A stretch of 64,000 nt of DNA from positions 1 to 64,000 of the forward strand of contig DVMQ01000011.1 in assembly GCA_018714895.1 (NCBI GenBank), written 5' to 3'. Under the pieces are notes generated by a model. That model saw only the letters and a list, made by a program, of their open reading frames with translations. It had not been told where the DNA came from and did no database searches. This document shows positions 16,787 to 25,455 of the stretch, piece after piece (within the stretch, counting starts at the first letter, position 1; each line of letters starts with the position of its first letter). The translations under genes were made by a program, and so were the position numbers. Origin of the DNA: Coprovicinus avistercoris. Lineage in GTDB: Bacteria; Actinomycetota; Coriobacteriia; Coriobacteriales; Atopobiaceae.

Positions 16787-19267
16787 TCAAGAGGATACGT
16801 GCCAGGTTGGACTAACCGGCGCATCAGAAGTTGCCCACATACCTAAAGGTGCGTTGGGATCAGCATCAAGGGTGAGTGGGGCAAAATCGTTCGCACGATA
16901 ACTGCGCAGGGCTGCTATGCCAATCATTGCTGCATTATCACCACATGCTCGCATGGGTGGCACCGTTACGCGCACACCGCGTTTTTCAAGAGCTTCTCGA
17001 TAGGCAGCACGGAGACTTGGGTTTGCAGCAACACCGCCGCCGACACAGAAATCTTTTACGCCGGTTTCTTCCACGGCAGTAACGGCCTTTGCAACCTGTA
17101 CATCAATAACGGCTGCTTCAAAGCTTGCCGCGAGATTTGGCAAATTAATTGGCCGGCCAGCACGATTCTCTGCCTCGATATACGTAATGACAGCCGTTTT
17201 AAGACCGGACAAGCTAAAACGATAGTCGCCACTATGCATCATGGCTCGTGGAAAATGAATCGCGCGCGGGTTACCTTTTGCAGAAAGCTTTGAAATAACG
17301 GGGCCACCTGGATATCCCAGTCCAAGTGCCTTAGCTACTTTGTCAAAAGCCTCTCCCACCGCATCGTCGATCGTAGCGCCCAGCACTTCATAATCGCCCC
17401 AGGCACGTACATGCACGAGCATCGTATTGCCACCCGATACCAAGCTGGCAACAAAGGGCGGCTTGAGATCTGGAGTCTCAAAAAGATTTGCCATAAGATG
17501 GCCTTCGAGATGATGCACAGCAATAAGTGGCAGGTCAGCAGATACGCAGAGTCCCTTTGCGAACGCCACACCCACTACAAGAGCACCCACCAAACCAGGC
17601 CCTGCTGTCACTCCCACAGCAGAAAGATCAGACGGCAAAAGTGTGTCAGTCCCAAAATGTTCACCAGCACGAGCCATCGTCTCTTCAAAGACACCGACAA
17701 TGGCTTCGGTGTGTTTGCGGCTCGCAATCTCGGGAACAACGCCACCAAAACGAGCATGAAAATCAATTTGGGTTGCTACAACACTTGCGCAAACCACTCC
17801 ATGAGAATCGGTAAGAGCCATTGCCGTCTCATCGCATGAAGACTCAATTGAGAGGATAAGCGGACCTGCTTCACGTATCTTTCGCTGTGATTCTTGAGAG
17901 CGTTCAGTAGCTTGTATGGGCCATGGTCGAATCGAAGGAGCAGGTTCAGGATGCGTATCTGAACCTCCAATAACTTCAGCGGCAAGCGGCAAAGACACGT
18001 GCAAAATGAGGGCATCGTGTCCCTTTGCATAATAGTGAGGACGCTTCCCTGCCTGAGTAAGACCAAGGCTTTTATACAAAGCACAAGCAGGAGCGTTGTG
18101 CTCATCAACTTCAAGCGACAGTGTTGAGGCACCAAGCATCTGTGCATCATACGCAACACGCGCTATCAGCCGACGAGCAATACCTTCACGCCGACGAGCG
18201 CTCTCCACAACAACTTCTGCAACCTCAAAGTCTGATCCAGCGATGTATCCGCCGGCAAATCCAATAATTGATCCCTGGTCGTGTGCTACCCACCAACTGC
18301 GTCCTGGCTGGGATAACTCTTCATAGAACTGCTCATTTGTCCAGGGCGTGTGTGCGCTCTTCTCATACGCAGCTTTTTCAAGTTTGGCAACCGCCTCTGT
18401 GTCATTAAGTGTCATAGGACGAAGCTGCAAATGAATATTTGCAAGAGCATCATCAACACCAGTGAGCTCAACAGAGGCGGGTTTTTTAAGTCCTAAACGC
18501 GTCCGTTCTGCTTCTTCCGCATCGGAGAGGCGCGTATAAATTGGCAGCACGAGCGCAGGATCACCATGCGCTGGATCGCCACCAGAAAAGACATGTGCTT
18601 CAAGAGCTGCTCGCAACAGACCTTCGCCCGTTGGATACCACACATCCTCTTCGGTGAATCGTGTAAAACCAGCCGCTTCAAAACGCGCTCGATATTTATG
18701 AAGACCATTGCCTGTGAGTGCGAGCTCCTGAGCATCTGTGCGTGCCGCCCAAGCTTTCACACAAGCATCTGCCTTGATAACAGTCTCTGCTGGAAAGGTT
18801 CGATGTACGCCTGTGCTATCCAGCTCATAAATCCCTGGATAAACCTCTCCTCTCATGGCATCTCCTGCAACAGCAAGCTTGCCACGAACACCTCGCAGCC
18901 ACGCTGACCAGGCCATGGCATCTAAGGCTGAGGTGCCAAACAGCGGCAAGCCTGCACCACATGCCATACCTTTTGCCGTTGCAATGCCAATGCGCACACC
19001 GGTAAAAGAACCTGGTCCGCGACCGACGAGCACCGCAGTAATATCTCGCATAGTAAGGCCAGCGTCAGCAAGAGTGCTTTGAACGGTTGTAACCAGTTCC
19101 ACATTAGCCTGACGCCGACAGAGATGGTCATGGTCTGCCAGAAGATCCACTTCACCTTGAGCATCTATCCGCCCAACTGCACAGGCAAGCATGTCTGTAG
19201 AGGTATCGAGGGCAAGAACATATCCCTCATTGACACCAGTAACATCCTTAGGGCACATATCGCTCAT
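16787..19267 (-). CDS. Fused TsaB-RimI-TsaD protein (t6A tRNA modification plus N-acetyltransferase)
   Basis: One 826-residue reading frame joins three normally separate proteins. Residues 15-240 are TsaB (VLALDTSTDM and RGPGSFTGVRIG), the partner and scaffold of TsaD. Residues 278-425 are a RimI-type GNAT acetyltransferase (VVESARRREGIARRLI for acetyl-CoA binding, EVDEHNAPACALYKSLG). Residues 470-815 are TsaD, the threonylcarbamoyl transferase for A37 of ANN-decoding tRNAs, with SIESSCDETA, the metal motif HHLEGH and SGGNTMLV. No frameshift or stop separates the domains. TsaE lies about 1.6 kb upstream on the same strand. The order B-RimI-D matches the separate genes of other actinobacteria, so the fusion probably arose by loss of stop codons. 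Confidence 0.95.
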   Translation of the reverse strand: MSDMCPKDVTGVNEGYVLALDTSTDMLACAVGRIDAQGEVDLLADHDHLCRRQANVELVTTVQSTLADAGLTMRDITAVLVGRGPGSFTGVRIGIATAKGMACGAGLPLFGTSALDAMAWSAWLRGVRGKLAVAGDAMRGEVYPGIYELDSTGVHRTFPAETVIKADACVKAWAARTDAQELALTGNGLHKYRARFEAAGFTRFTEEDVWYPTGEGLLRAALEAHVFSGGDPAHGDPALVLPIYTRLSDAEEAERTRLGLKKPASVELTGVDDALANIHLQLRPMTLNDTEAVAKLEKAAYEKSAHTPWTNEQFYEELSQPGRSWWVAHDQGSIIGFAGGYIAGSDFEVAEVVVESARRREGIARRLIARVAYDAQMLGASTLSLEVDEHNAPACALYKSLGLTQAGKRPHYYAKGHDALILHVSLPLAAEVIGGSDTHPEPAPSIRPWPIQATERSQESQRKIREAGPLILSIESSCDETAMALTDSHGVVCASVVATQIDFHARFGGVVPEIASRKHTEAIVGVFEETMARAGEHFGTDTLLPSDLSAVGVTAGPGLVGALVVGVAFAKGLCVSADLPLIAVHHLEGHLMANLFETPDLKPPFVASLVSGGNTMLVHVRAWGDYEVLGATIDDAVGEAFDKVAKALGLGYPGGPVISKLSAKGNPRAIHFPRAMMHSGDYRFSLSGLKTAVITYIEAENRAGRPINLPNLAASFEAAVIDVQVAKAVTAVEETGVKDFCVGGGVAANPSLRAAYREALEKRGVRVTVPPMRACGDNAAMIGIAALRSYRANDFAPLTLDADPNAPLGMWATSDAPVSPTWHVSS

Positions 19268-19301
19268 GGCAACTCTTCTCAGCTCGACATTTGTAACCCG
19301 T

Positions 19302-19727
19302 CTAGTTTAGCCTTTCATGCTCCTCGACAACGGCTTTCATAAGAAGGTTCAGAGGCCAGGTGCGATTTATTTTGGTGAGCAGAGCTTTGTGAGGAACCAC
19401 GCACCCTGCTTCACGGCTCTTTTCGAGATATTCATCCACTTGAGCATCGGAAAGACCACAGAGAAGAACGAATTCTTCGCACTCAGGGCTCGGACCGGTA
19501 TAGGGCATTGGAGCGGGTCTGAAGCCTGCAAGACGTGCACATGCTCCCGCTGTATCCCCTAAGTGCTCCGGCGTAACCGTCCGCGTCACAACGCCCATAT
19601 CATGCAAAATTGCTCGAACAGAAGCGCCTTTCTCGCCATCAGAGGGAAGCCCCCAGAGCACCGCGCAGGGCACGGACTCTGAGGGCTTCCGCTTCTTGGT
19701 GGCCTTTTTTCTTGGCCTACCAGACAT
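19302..19727 (-). CDS. DUF3783 domain protein
   Basis: A 141-residue cytosolic protein with a basic N-terminal stretch (RPRKKATKKRK) and a DUF3783-type body (LWGLPSDGEKGASVRAIL ... FVLLCGLSDAQVDEYLEK ... VVPHKALLTKINRTWPL). Function is unknown. Its ATG at 19727 overlaps the stop of the rubrerythrin gene by one base (TAATG), so it is translationally coupled to an oxidative-stress protein. The fused tsaB-rimI-tsaD gene follows 34 nt later. Confidence 0.8.
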   Translation of the reverse strand: MSGRPRKKATKKRKPSESVPCAVLWGLPSDGEKGASVRAILHDMGVVTRTVTPEHLGDTAGACARLAGFRPAPMPYTGPSPECEEFVLLCGLSDAQVDEYLEKSREAGCVVPHKALLTKINRTWPLNLLMKAVVEEHERLN

Positions 19728-20311
19728 TAGCCAAAGTAACGCTCGAGCAGGCCCTTAAGAGCCTTGCCATGACGGGCTTCGTCACGAGCCATCTCATGAA
19801 CGGTGTCATGAATAGCGTCGAGGTTGTTCTTCTTAGCGCAGGTGGCAAGCTCGACCTTACCAGCAGTGGCGCCGAACTCGCAGTCTACACGCCAAGCAAG
19901 GTTAGACTTGGTGTCTGCCTTCATGTTGGGCTCAAGCTCCTCGCCGAGCAGCTCAGCAAACTTAGCAGCATGCTCAGCCTCTTCGAAAGCAGCCTTCTCC
20001 CAGTACAGACCAATCTCAGGATAGCCCTCACGGTGAGCAATACGAGACATGCAGAGGTACATACCAACCTCAGAGCACTCACCAGTAAAGTTGCTCTTCA
20101 GCTGCTCAAGGATATAAGCCTTGTCCTCATCGGAGACATCAGGATTATCCTTAACGGTCTTGTCGTAAACACCGTACACATGCTCAGCTGCGAGCTTCAT
20201 CTCGCCTTCGACCTTCTCGAACATGCTAGCGGGAGCCTTGCAGACCGGGCACTCTGCTGGCGGCTCTTCGCCCTCATAGACATAGCCACAGACTTTGCAA
20301 ACCCACTTCAT
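19727..20311 (-). CDS. Reverse rubrerythrin (rubredoxin domain first)
   Basis: A 194-residue non-haem iron protein that reduces hydrogen peroxide in anaerobes. The order is reversed relative to classical rubrerythrin. The rubredoxin-like iron site comes first (CKVCGYVYEGEEPPAECPVC, residues 5-24), then a four-helix ferritin-like di-iron domain with ligand motifs such as TGECSEVGMY, EEAEHAAKF and ARDEARHG. The electron donor is not encoded next to it. It lies just downstream of a Fur/PerR-type regulator gene on the same strand, an arrangement seen for peroxide-stress operons. Confidence 0.93.
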   Translation of the reverse strand: MKWVCKVCGYVYEGEEPPAECPVCKAPASMFEKVEGEMKLAAEHVYGVYDKTVKDNPDVSDEDKAYILEQLKSNFTGECSEVGMYLCMSRIAHREGYPEIGLYWEKAAFEEAEHAAKFAELLGEELEPNMKADTKSNLAWRVDCEFGATAGKVELATCAKKNNLDAIHDTVHEMARDEARHGKALKGLLERYFG

Positions 20312-20334
20312 GATGAACCTCCTTGTTGGGCGGC

Positions 20335-20358
20335 GGAGCCCCTCCGACTCCGCCTTCC
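20335..20358 (-). repeat. GC-rich hairpin in the rubrerythrin leader
   Basis: On the minus strand GGCGGAG and CTCCGCC (7 bp) flank a 9-nt loop shortly before the rubrerythrin ribosome-binding site. There is no T-run. It may stabilise the transcript or modulate read-through from the upstream regulator gene. Confidence 0.4.
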
Positions 20359-20413
20359 TCTCCTATGCATACGGGATATACCCCGTAAATGCCATTACTA
20401 ACTATTCCCGTTC

Positions 20414-20830
20414 TTACTGATCTGCAGAAGGCATTTCCTGCGAATCCTCAGCTTTTTGACACGCCGGACACACACCGTCAAATTGCAAGGTATGCCCAGT
20501 AATAACGTAGCCCGAAGCTTGAGCAGCCTGCTCGTTTATCGAGCTGAGAGGCGGAATCATGACATCATCCACGCGCCCACAGCAGGTACAACGAACGTGA
20601 TAGTGCTCAAAGCTCCGATGATCAAAGCGATCGGCGCCGTTATTAATCCGAACGCGACCGATCTCCCCTTCGTCGGCAAGCTTACCGAGTGTGCGGTAGA
20701 CCGTAGCCTTTCCAATACTGGGATGCTCTGCATGAACAGCATCGTATACATCGTCGGCGGTAGGATGATTGGCCAAACGGCGAAGCTCCTCAGCAATAAT
20801 GGTGCGCTGTACGGTGTTCCTGCTGGCCAT
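20414..20830 (-). CDS. Fur/PerR family metalloregulator
   Basis: A 138-residue repressor with an N-terminal winged helix (TADDVYDAVHAEHPSIGKATVYRTLGKLADEG). Its C-terminal metal and dimer domain has histidines in DHRSFEHYHVRC and two CxxC zinc pairs (CTCC and CPAC). The close position to the reverse rubrerythrin gene favours a PerR-like peroxide sensor, but sequence alone cannot separate PerR from Fur or Zur. Upstream there is a near-perfect 7-1-7 Fur box, which suggests autoregulation. Good GGAGG-like site before the ATG. Confidence 0.9.
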   Translation of the reverse strand: MASRNTVQRTIIAEELRRLANHPTADDVYDAVHAEHPSIGKATVYRTLGKLADEGEIGRVRINNGADRFDHRSFEHYHVRCTCCGRVDDVMIPPLSSINEQAAQASGYVITGHTLQFDGVCPACQKAEDSQEMPSADQ

Positions 20831-20866
20831 GACCCCTCCTTTCGATGTAAGGGCATCATACCATAT

Positions 20867-20890
20867 TGATAATTATTCTCAATTGAGAAT
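20867..20890. promoter_or_regulatory. Fur/PerR-type operator, two overlapping palindromes
   Basis: TGATAATTATTCTCA (20867-20881) is a 7-1-7 inverted repeat with one mismatch, the classical shape of Fur-family boxes. It overlaps a perfect 16-bp palindrome ATTCTCAATTGAGAAT (20875-20890). The pair lies 37-60 bp upstream of the Fur-family gene, in the gap after tsaE, so autoregulation is the likely use. Confidence 0.65.
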
Positions 20891-20895
20891 TTATA

Positions 20896-21453
20896 TCATT
20901 TAGAAAATTTTTTCAGTTTCTCGGACAACGCCGAAAGCAGTTCTTCTCCACGAGCGTCATGGGCAACTAGACGAATTTCTCGAGCTGGCTCAACGCCAAG
21001 TTCATCCTGAGAAGCGTTGGTTTGCCCATCTGAATCATGTTGATCGCTTTCGAGTCGAACGAGAAACACGTCTATACGCTCCTCGCCAAGCTCTTCTGAG
21101 AACTGCTCTCCCCACTCGATAACACAGACGTCTCCGGCACCCAATACATCAAAGATGCCGGTATCTTCCAGTTGATCCGCATCATCAATGCGGTAGAGAT
21201 CAAAGTGATAAAGCGACAGATTGGGGCCCGTATAAACCATCTCGATCGTAAAGGTAGGGCTGGTAACATCAGCGGTTATCCCCATGCCCTCTGCAATACC
21301 TTTTGTGAGCTGAGTTTTGCCAGCACCCAAATCTCCCGTGAGGACAAAGATATCGTTGGGTTTTACGAGCTCACCAAGTTGTTTGCCCACTTCAATTGTC
21401 TCTTCACGTGAATGGGAAATAAAACGCACCTCGTCTGTCGGCACGTGAGCCAT
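20896..21453 (-). CDS. tsaE: tRNA t6A biosynthesis ATPase TsaE
   Basis: The ATPase that binds the TsaB-TsaD complex and resets it during t6A synthesis. Walker A is TGDLGAGKTQL, followed by VTSPTFTIEMVY and the HFDLYRI and VIEWGE signatures. The protein is 185 residues, longer than the usual 150-160, with a Gln/Asp-rich C-terminal segment. I chose the ATG at 21453, which overlaps the glycosylase stop as TAATG. The frame is open 12 codons upstream but that would lie inside the previous gene. It ends an operon beginning with glmS or earlier, apart from the tsaB-rimI-tsaD fusion. Confidence 0.93.
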   Translation of the reverse strand: MAHVPTDEVRFISHSREETIEVGKQLGELVKPNDIFVLTGDLGAGKTQLTKGIAEGMGITADVTSPTFTIEMVYTGPNLSLYHFDLYRIDDADQLEDTGIFDVLGAGDVCVIEWGEQFSEELGEERIDVFLVRLESDQHDSDGQTNASQDELGVEPAREIRLVAHDARGEELLSALSEKLKKFSK

Positions 21454-22067
21454 TATGCATTTCCTTCCACTGGATGTTCTGTCAGCCACGTCCCTACGCG
21501 GCGTAAGTCCTCAATGAGCAGGGGCTCCCAGTCTGGATGATAGATTGTGGCCGCTGGATGAAAAGTCGGGGCTACTACGAAATGGCCGGCCTGATGCAGC
21601 TTGCCACGTAAAGCTGTAACGCCTTTATCTGTTTTTAGTACCCACTGTGAAGCAAAGTTCCCTAAACAAACCAATACATCTGGCCAAATAGAGCGAATTT
21701 GCTCTCGAAGGAACGGTGCGCATGCCTCAATCTCTGCCGGGCGCGGATTACGGTTTGAAGGAGGACGGCATTTCACCACGTTTGCAATGTATATCTCTTC
21801 ACGAGTGAGCCCCGCTTCACCGAGCAGCGCATCGAGCTTATGGCCTGCAGCACCAACAAATGGCTCGCCCTGCAAGTCCTCATTTCGCCCAGGACCCTCT
21901 CCAATAAACATGACGCGAGCATGTGGGTTTCCAACACCAAACACGAGGTTTGTACGCGTTTGCCCCAAAGGGCAGAGCTGACAATTTCCCATCAGAGATT
22001 GAATCTCTTCAAGACTCACCTCACGCGGCCGCTGGTGATCGTGGCCAGGAATATGCATAACGGACAT
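21453..22067 (-). CDS. Family 4 uracil-DNA glycosylase (iron-sulfur type)
   Basis: Removes uracil from DNA. The 204-residue protein has the family 4 pattern: CQLCPLGQTR with the first cluster cysteines, the GEGPGRNEDLQGEPFVG active-site loop, NVVKCRPPSNRNP and CLGNFASQW, and the late motif TFHPAA. The cysteine pattern points to a 4Fe-4S cluster. It lies between alr and tsaE; many actinobacteria have alr directly before tsaE, so it looks like an insertion into the conserved order. It is coupled to tsaE by a 1-nt overlap. Confidence 0.93.
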   Translation of the reverse strand: MSVMHIPGHDHQRPREVSLEEIQSLMGNCQLCPLGQTRTNLVFGVGNPHARVMFIGEGPGRNEDLQGEPFVGAAGHKLDALLGEAGLTREEIYIANVVKCRPPSNRNPRPAEIEACAPFLREQIRSIWPDVLVCLGNFASQWVLKTDKGVTALRGKLHQAGHFVVAPTFHPAATIYHPDWEPLLIEDLRRVGTWLTEHPVEGNA

Positions 22068-22093
22068 GCGCCGCCTCCTACGCCCTTGTCGGT

Positions 22094-23254
22094 CTAAACG
22101 TAAACTTTTTCGAGGCGCATACCAAAGTTGCAGGTAACCTCATAGTTAATGGTGTCACGAAGTGCAGCTATATCATCTGCGGTAATACATTCGCCATCCT
22201 GCTCGCCCATAATGGTGACAAGATCACCGCAGGAAACCGGATGTGCAGGCCTATAGGAACGAGCCCCGTTAACATCAACGGCAAACATGCACTGATCCAT
22301 GCAAATACGCCCCACCTGGCGGCAGCGCATACCCCCTACCAGCACTTCCATCTTGCCAGAAAGATTGCGCGATAGACCATCGGCATAGCCTATAGGAATC
22401 GTGGCGATTTGGATATTCTGCTTAGGAACTCGATAGACATAGCCGTAGCTCACGCCTTCTCCCACCGGAGGAAACGCCGTTCGTGTTACACGAGCACGTA
22501 CGCTCATTACAGGTTCCAAATCCAGCCGAGGCACTGTTACCTCTGAAGGATGCATGCCATAAAGGCCAACTCCCACACGGCACATATCAAAATGTGTCTC
22601 GGGATGAAGAATCGTGGCTGGTGTATTGTCACAATGCACCAAGCCTGGGTTCAAACCCGCTTGTTCAAGAGCGGTAATAGTATCGGTAAATCGCTTCCAC
22701 TGAAGATCGAAGTCCCAGCCCTCAAGTACATCGGCAGTAGCAAAGTGCGTAAAGGTACCCGCACATTCCAAACCACGATGAAAATCTATAGCCCTTCGAA
22801 ACTCCAAAACTTCCTTAGGCAAAAGGCCTATGCGATTCATGCCGGTATCTACAGCAAGGTGGTAGCGGCCAACACGATCCATTGAGGCGGCGCACTCACC
22901 ATATGCCAGAGCAAAATCCTCGTTGTAGATAGAAGGCATGAGATCATAGTTGACCAGTGTTGCTACACATTCCATCGGCGGTTCGGAGAGAATCAAAATG
23001 GGTTCTTCGATTCCCGCTTCACGCAGCTCAATGCCCTCTTCGACAGTTGCAACAGCAAACTGATCGGCACCAGCCCCACGCATGACACGAGCGCACGGCA
23101 CTGCCCCATGACCATAGGCATCGGCCTTTACAACACACATAAGCTGTGTGCCACGTCCCAAACGGGATTTAAAGGCACGTGTATTGCGTCGCAAAGCCGC
23201 TTGGTCAATCTCAATCCACGCCCATCGTGTATCCGGACAGGTACTATTACGCAT
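22094..23254 (-). CDS. alr: Alanine racemase
   Basis: A PLP enzyme that makes D-alanine for peptidoglycan. The lysine that binds PLP is Lys43 in VVKADAYGHG; the second catalytic base is the tyrosine in GVSYGYVYRV. Length 386 residues, normal. The start at 23254 overlaps the end of nnr by 8 nt, so the two are co-transcribed and probably coupled. The C-terminal TINYEVTCNFGMRLEKVYV is the usual family end. Confidence 0.96.
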   Translation of the reverse strand: MRNSTCPDTRWAWIEIDQAALRRNTRAFKSRLGRGTQLMCVVKADAYGHGAVPCARVMRGAGADQFAVATVEEGIELREAGIEEPILILSEPPMECVATLVNYDLMPSIYNEDFALAYGECAASMDRVGRYHLAVDTGMNRIGLLPKEVLEFRRAIDFHRGLECAGTFTHFATADVLEGWDFDLQWKRFTDTITALEQAGLNPGLVHCDNTPATILHPETHFDMCRVGVGLYGMHPSEVTVPRLDLEPVMSVRARVTRTAFPPVGEGVSYGYVYRVPKQNIQIATIPIGYADGLSRNLSGKMEVLVGGMRCRQVGRICMDQCMFAVDVNGARSYRPAHPVSCGDLVTIMGEQDGECITADDIAALRDTINYEVTCNFGMRLEKVYV

Positions 23255-24896
23255 TCTGACCGCCTACTTCGTTTTCATCAACTGCTGAAAACGGCTCGGG
23301 AGGATAGGCAGCGCGACGCTCCAAGGCGTCTGCTGCGAGTCCAACGCACTCAATAATGTCTGTTGCCATAACCCCCATAGAGCCATGACGATCGGCAGCT
23401 ATTGAGGCGGCTGTTCCGTGAATTTCACACCCTAGGGCGCAGAGCAATGGAAGCAGCTCACCGTCTGGCACATGATGCGCAAGCAGCGCGCCGATAATGC
23501 CAGAAAGCACATCACCTGAACCGGCTGTTGCCAAGGAAGCGGGACCGGGTTTGGGCAACAATGCCGTTTCTACTCCCACGCACGCCGTTGCGGTTCCTTT
23601 GGCAACAATTACCAGCTCGGATCCGCCATCAGCCCATACGATTCGACGGGACGCTTCAAGCGCAGACGTGAGTGAGTCAGGCGGAGTATCGGGAAGACCC
23701 ATAAGGCGTCCAAGCTCACGACGATGCGGCGTAAGCACAAGAGGAGCTTCTCTTCTGATAAGTTCGGGGAAATTGTCCAAACGATTGGACGTGAGTCGTG
23801 CGAGACAATTAAGCGCATCGGCATCCATTACCAGCGGCACATTGCATTCGAGCAAGGTGGAGCATATTGACACCGTTGAGGCATTTGCGCGCATGCCAGG
23901 TCCCACCACAACCGCAGAAGTGCGCTTCGCTAGTTTTGCAATAACTGGAGCAGCATCCGCAGAAAACGTGCCCTCAGCCTCATCACAGGTAAGAGGAACC
24001 ACGGGAATTTCTATAACATGCGATTGAATTGCTGGGGCAGCACAGGCAGGTACAGCAAGGGTGACATAGCCAGCTCCTGCGCGTGCAGCGGCACGAGCGG
24101 CCATGATAGCCGCTCCGGGGTAGCGAGCAGATCCTGCTACGACAAGCACTGAGCCTCTCGTGTACTTATCAACCGCACTCGAAGGAGGAACCATCACATC
24201 CAGGTAATCTGACGGATCAGGGCGCAGAGCAACCGGCCCTTCATCGGCCACCAAGCGATCGGTTTGTTCTGCAAGAGGCGCGATAACGATAGATCCGCAC
24301 ATATCACGGCCCTCATCAGCCAAAAGACCTGGCTTCAGAGCGATCATGGTTACGGTTACGTCGGCATAAACGCCGCCTGAAATTGCATGACCTGTCTGAG
24401 CAGAAAGACCGCTTGGGACATCCACCGCCACCACGCGGGCACCCGAAGCGTTTACCGTATCAATCCAAATATCAAACGGAGCTCGCAGTTCGCCATGAAA
24501 ACCTGTACCAAGCATGGCATCAAGAGCAACGTCTGCAGCATACAGAAGATCTTCGAGCTTCTCGCGGGGAGGAGCCACCACAACGGGCACGCCGGCATTT
24601 ACCGCGCTTTTTGCAACCACAAGTGCCAAGTCACTTCTTAACGACTCAGGTGGAACAGGTGAAACAACCGTAACAGCGATACCTGCATTATGGAGGTCTT
24701 CGGCTGCTACCCAACCATCACCACCATTATTGCCAAAGCCAACAAGCACTACGACTGACTCTACGTCGCCCATGCGTTCAATTTCTTGTGCACACGCACC
24801 GCCGGCACGATGCATAAGCTCAGAAAGGCTGACACCTTCCTTTACAAATGCCCGTTCAACCGAACGAACGTCCTCGACATTGAGAACCGGCTGCAT
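23247..24896 (-). CDS. nnr: Bifunctional NAD(P)H-hydrate epimerase/dehydratase
   Basis: Repairs damaged NAD(P)H hydrates. The N-terminal YjeF_N epimerase domain (VVLVGFGNNGGDGWVAAEDL) covers about residues 1-215. The C-terminal ribokinase-fold dehydratase domain carries VLVVAGSARYPGAAIMAARAA, VVGPGM and the Asp motif TAGSGDVLSGIIGALLA. I chose the ATG at 24896 because AGGAG lies 8 nt upstream. A GTG at 24905 forming a GTGA overlap with acpS is the alternative. Embedded in the glmS-acpS-nnr-alr operon. Confidence 0.94.
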   Translation of the reverse strand: MQPVLNVEDVRSVERAFVKEGVSLSELMHRAGGACAQEIERMGDVESVVVLVGFGNNGGDGWVAAEDLHNAGIAVTVVSPVPPESLRSDLALVVAKSAVNAGVPVVVAPPREKLEDLLYAADVALDAMLGTGFHGELRAPFDIWIDTVNASGARVVAVDVPSGLSAQTGHAISGGVYADVTVTMIALKPGLLADEGRDMCGSIVIAPLAEQTDRLVADEGPVALRPDPSDYLDVMVPPSSAVDKYTRGSVLVVAGSARYPGAAIMAARAAARAGAGYVTLAVPACAAPAIQSHVIEIPVVPLTCDEAEGTFSADAAPVIAKLAKRTSAVVVGPGMRANASTVSICSTLLECNVPLVMDADALNCLARLTSNRLDNFPELIRREAPLVLTPHRRELGRLMGLPDTPPDSLTSALEASRRIVWADGGSELVIVAKGTATACVGVETALLPKPGPASLATAGSGDVLSGIIGALLAHHVPDGELLPLLCALGCEIHGTAASIAADRHGSMGVMATDIIECVGLAADALERRAAYPPEPFSAVDENEVGGQNA

Positions 24897-24901
24897 TTCT
24901 A

Positions 24902-25447
24902 TCACTCCTCATGAGAGGTCTTAGCAACCTCTTGCGTTGAAACTGTATTTGGTTCGACAGGCGCTTCATCAACCCGCTCCAGCTCGTCCAAGAGTGAACG
25001 TGCCTCACGAAATGAAGCGGCTAACTCAGCTTTGGGGTCCGGCGCTTCTGACTGTTTGGGCCTAGTTGCTTCAGTAATTGCTACTGCATTGGCCACAGCA
25101 TAGTCGTGAGTAAACGAAAGTGACAGGGCAATTTCTTCCACTCCGTGAGCTTGTGCCACTTCTGCCGCACGTCCAGCAAGCATCGCATGGGGTCGGCCCG
25201 TATCATCACGTGTTACCGACACATCCTGCCAACCAATGCCGCCAGAAAAACCTGTGCCCAATGCTTTAAGTACTGCTTCGCGCGCAGCAAAGCGACAGGC
25301 ATAGTGCTCTGCTGGACGGGGTTTACGCTCACAGTAGGCGCGCTCCTCCTCCGTGAAAACACGCTGAGCAAAGTGAGGATTACGCCCAATTGCACGCTCT
25401 ATACGAGCTATGTCTACTATGTCTACACCAACGCCGGCAAGGGCCAT
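24902..25447 (-). CDS. acpS: Holo-[acyl-carrier-protein] synthase with C-terminal extension
   Basis: Transfers phosphopantetheine from CoA to acyl carrier protein. The first 125 residues form the AcpS core: GVGVDIVDIARIE (metal-binding Asp) and FAAREAVLKALGTG (catalytic Glu). About 55 further residues, acidic and Pro/Glu-rich, follow the normal end of the family and have no recognised domain. The ATG at 25447 has AGGGG 6 nt upstream and lies 8 nt after the glmS stop; the open frame upstream overlaps glmS and is rejected. Confidence 0.92.
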   Translation of the reverse strand: MALAGVGVDIVDIARIERAIGRNPHFAQRVFTEEERAYCERKPRPAEHYACRFAAREAVLKALGTGFSGGIGWQDVSVTRDDTGRPHAMLAGRAAEVAQAHGVEEIALSLSFTHDYAVANAVAITEATRPKQSEAPDPKAELAASFREARSLLDELERVDEAPVEPNTVSTQEVAKTSHEE

Positions 25448-25455
25448 GTATACCC

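Noticed and set aside
19610..20401. Plus-strand frame of 263 codons opposite DUF3783 and rubrerythrin genes
   Set aside because: Antisense shadow; the minus-strand genes show clear family motifs and coupled start/stop codons.
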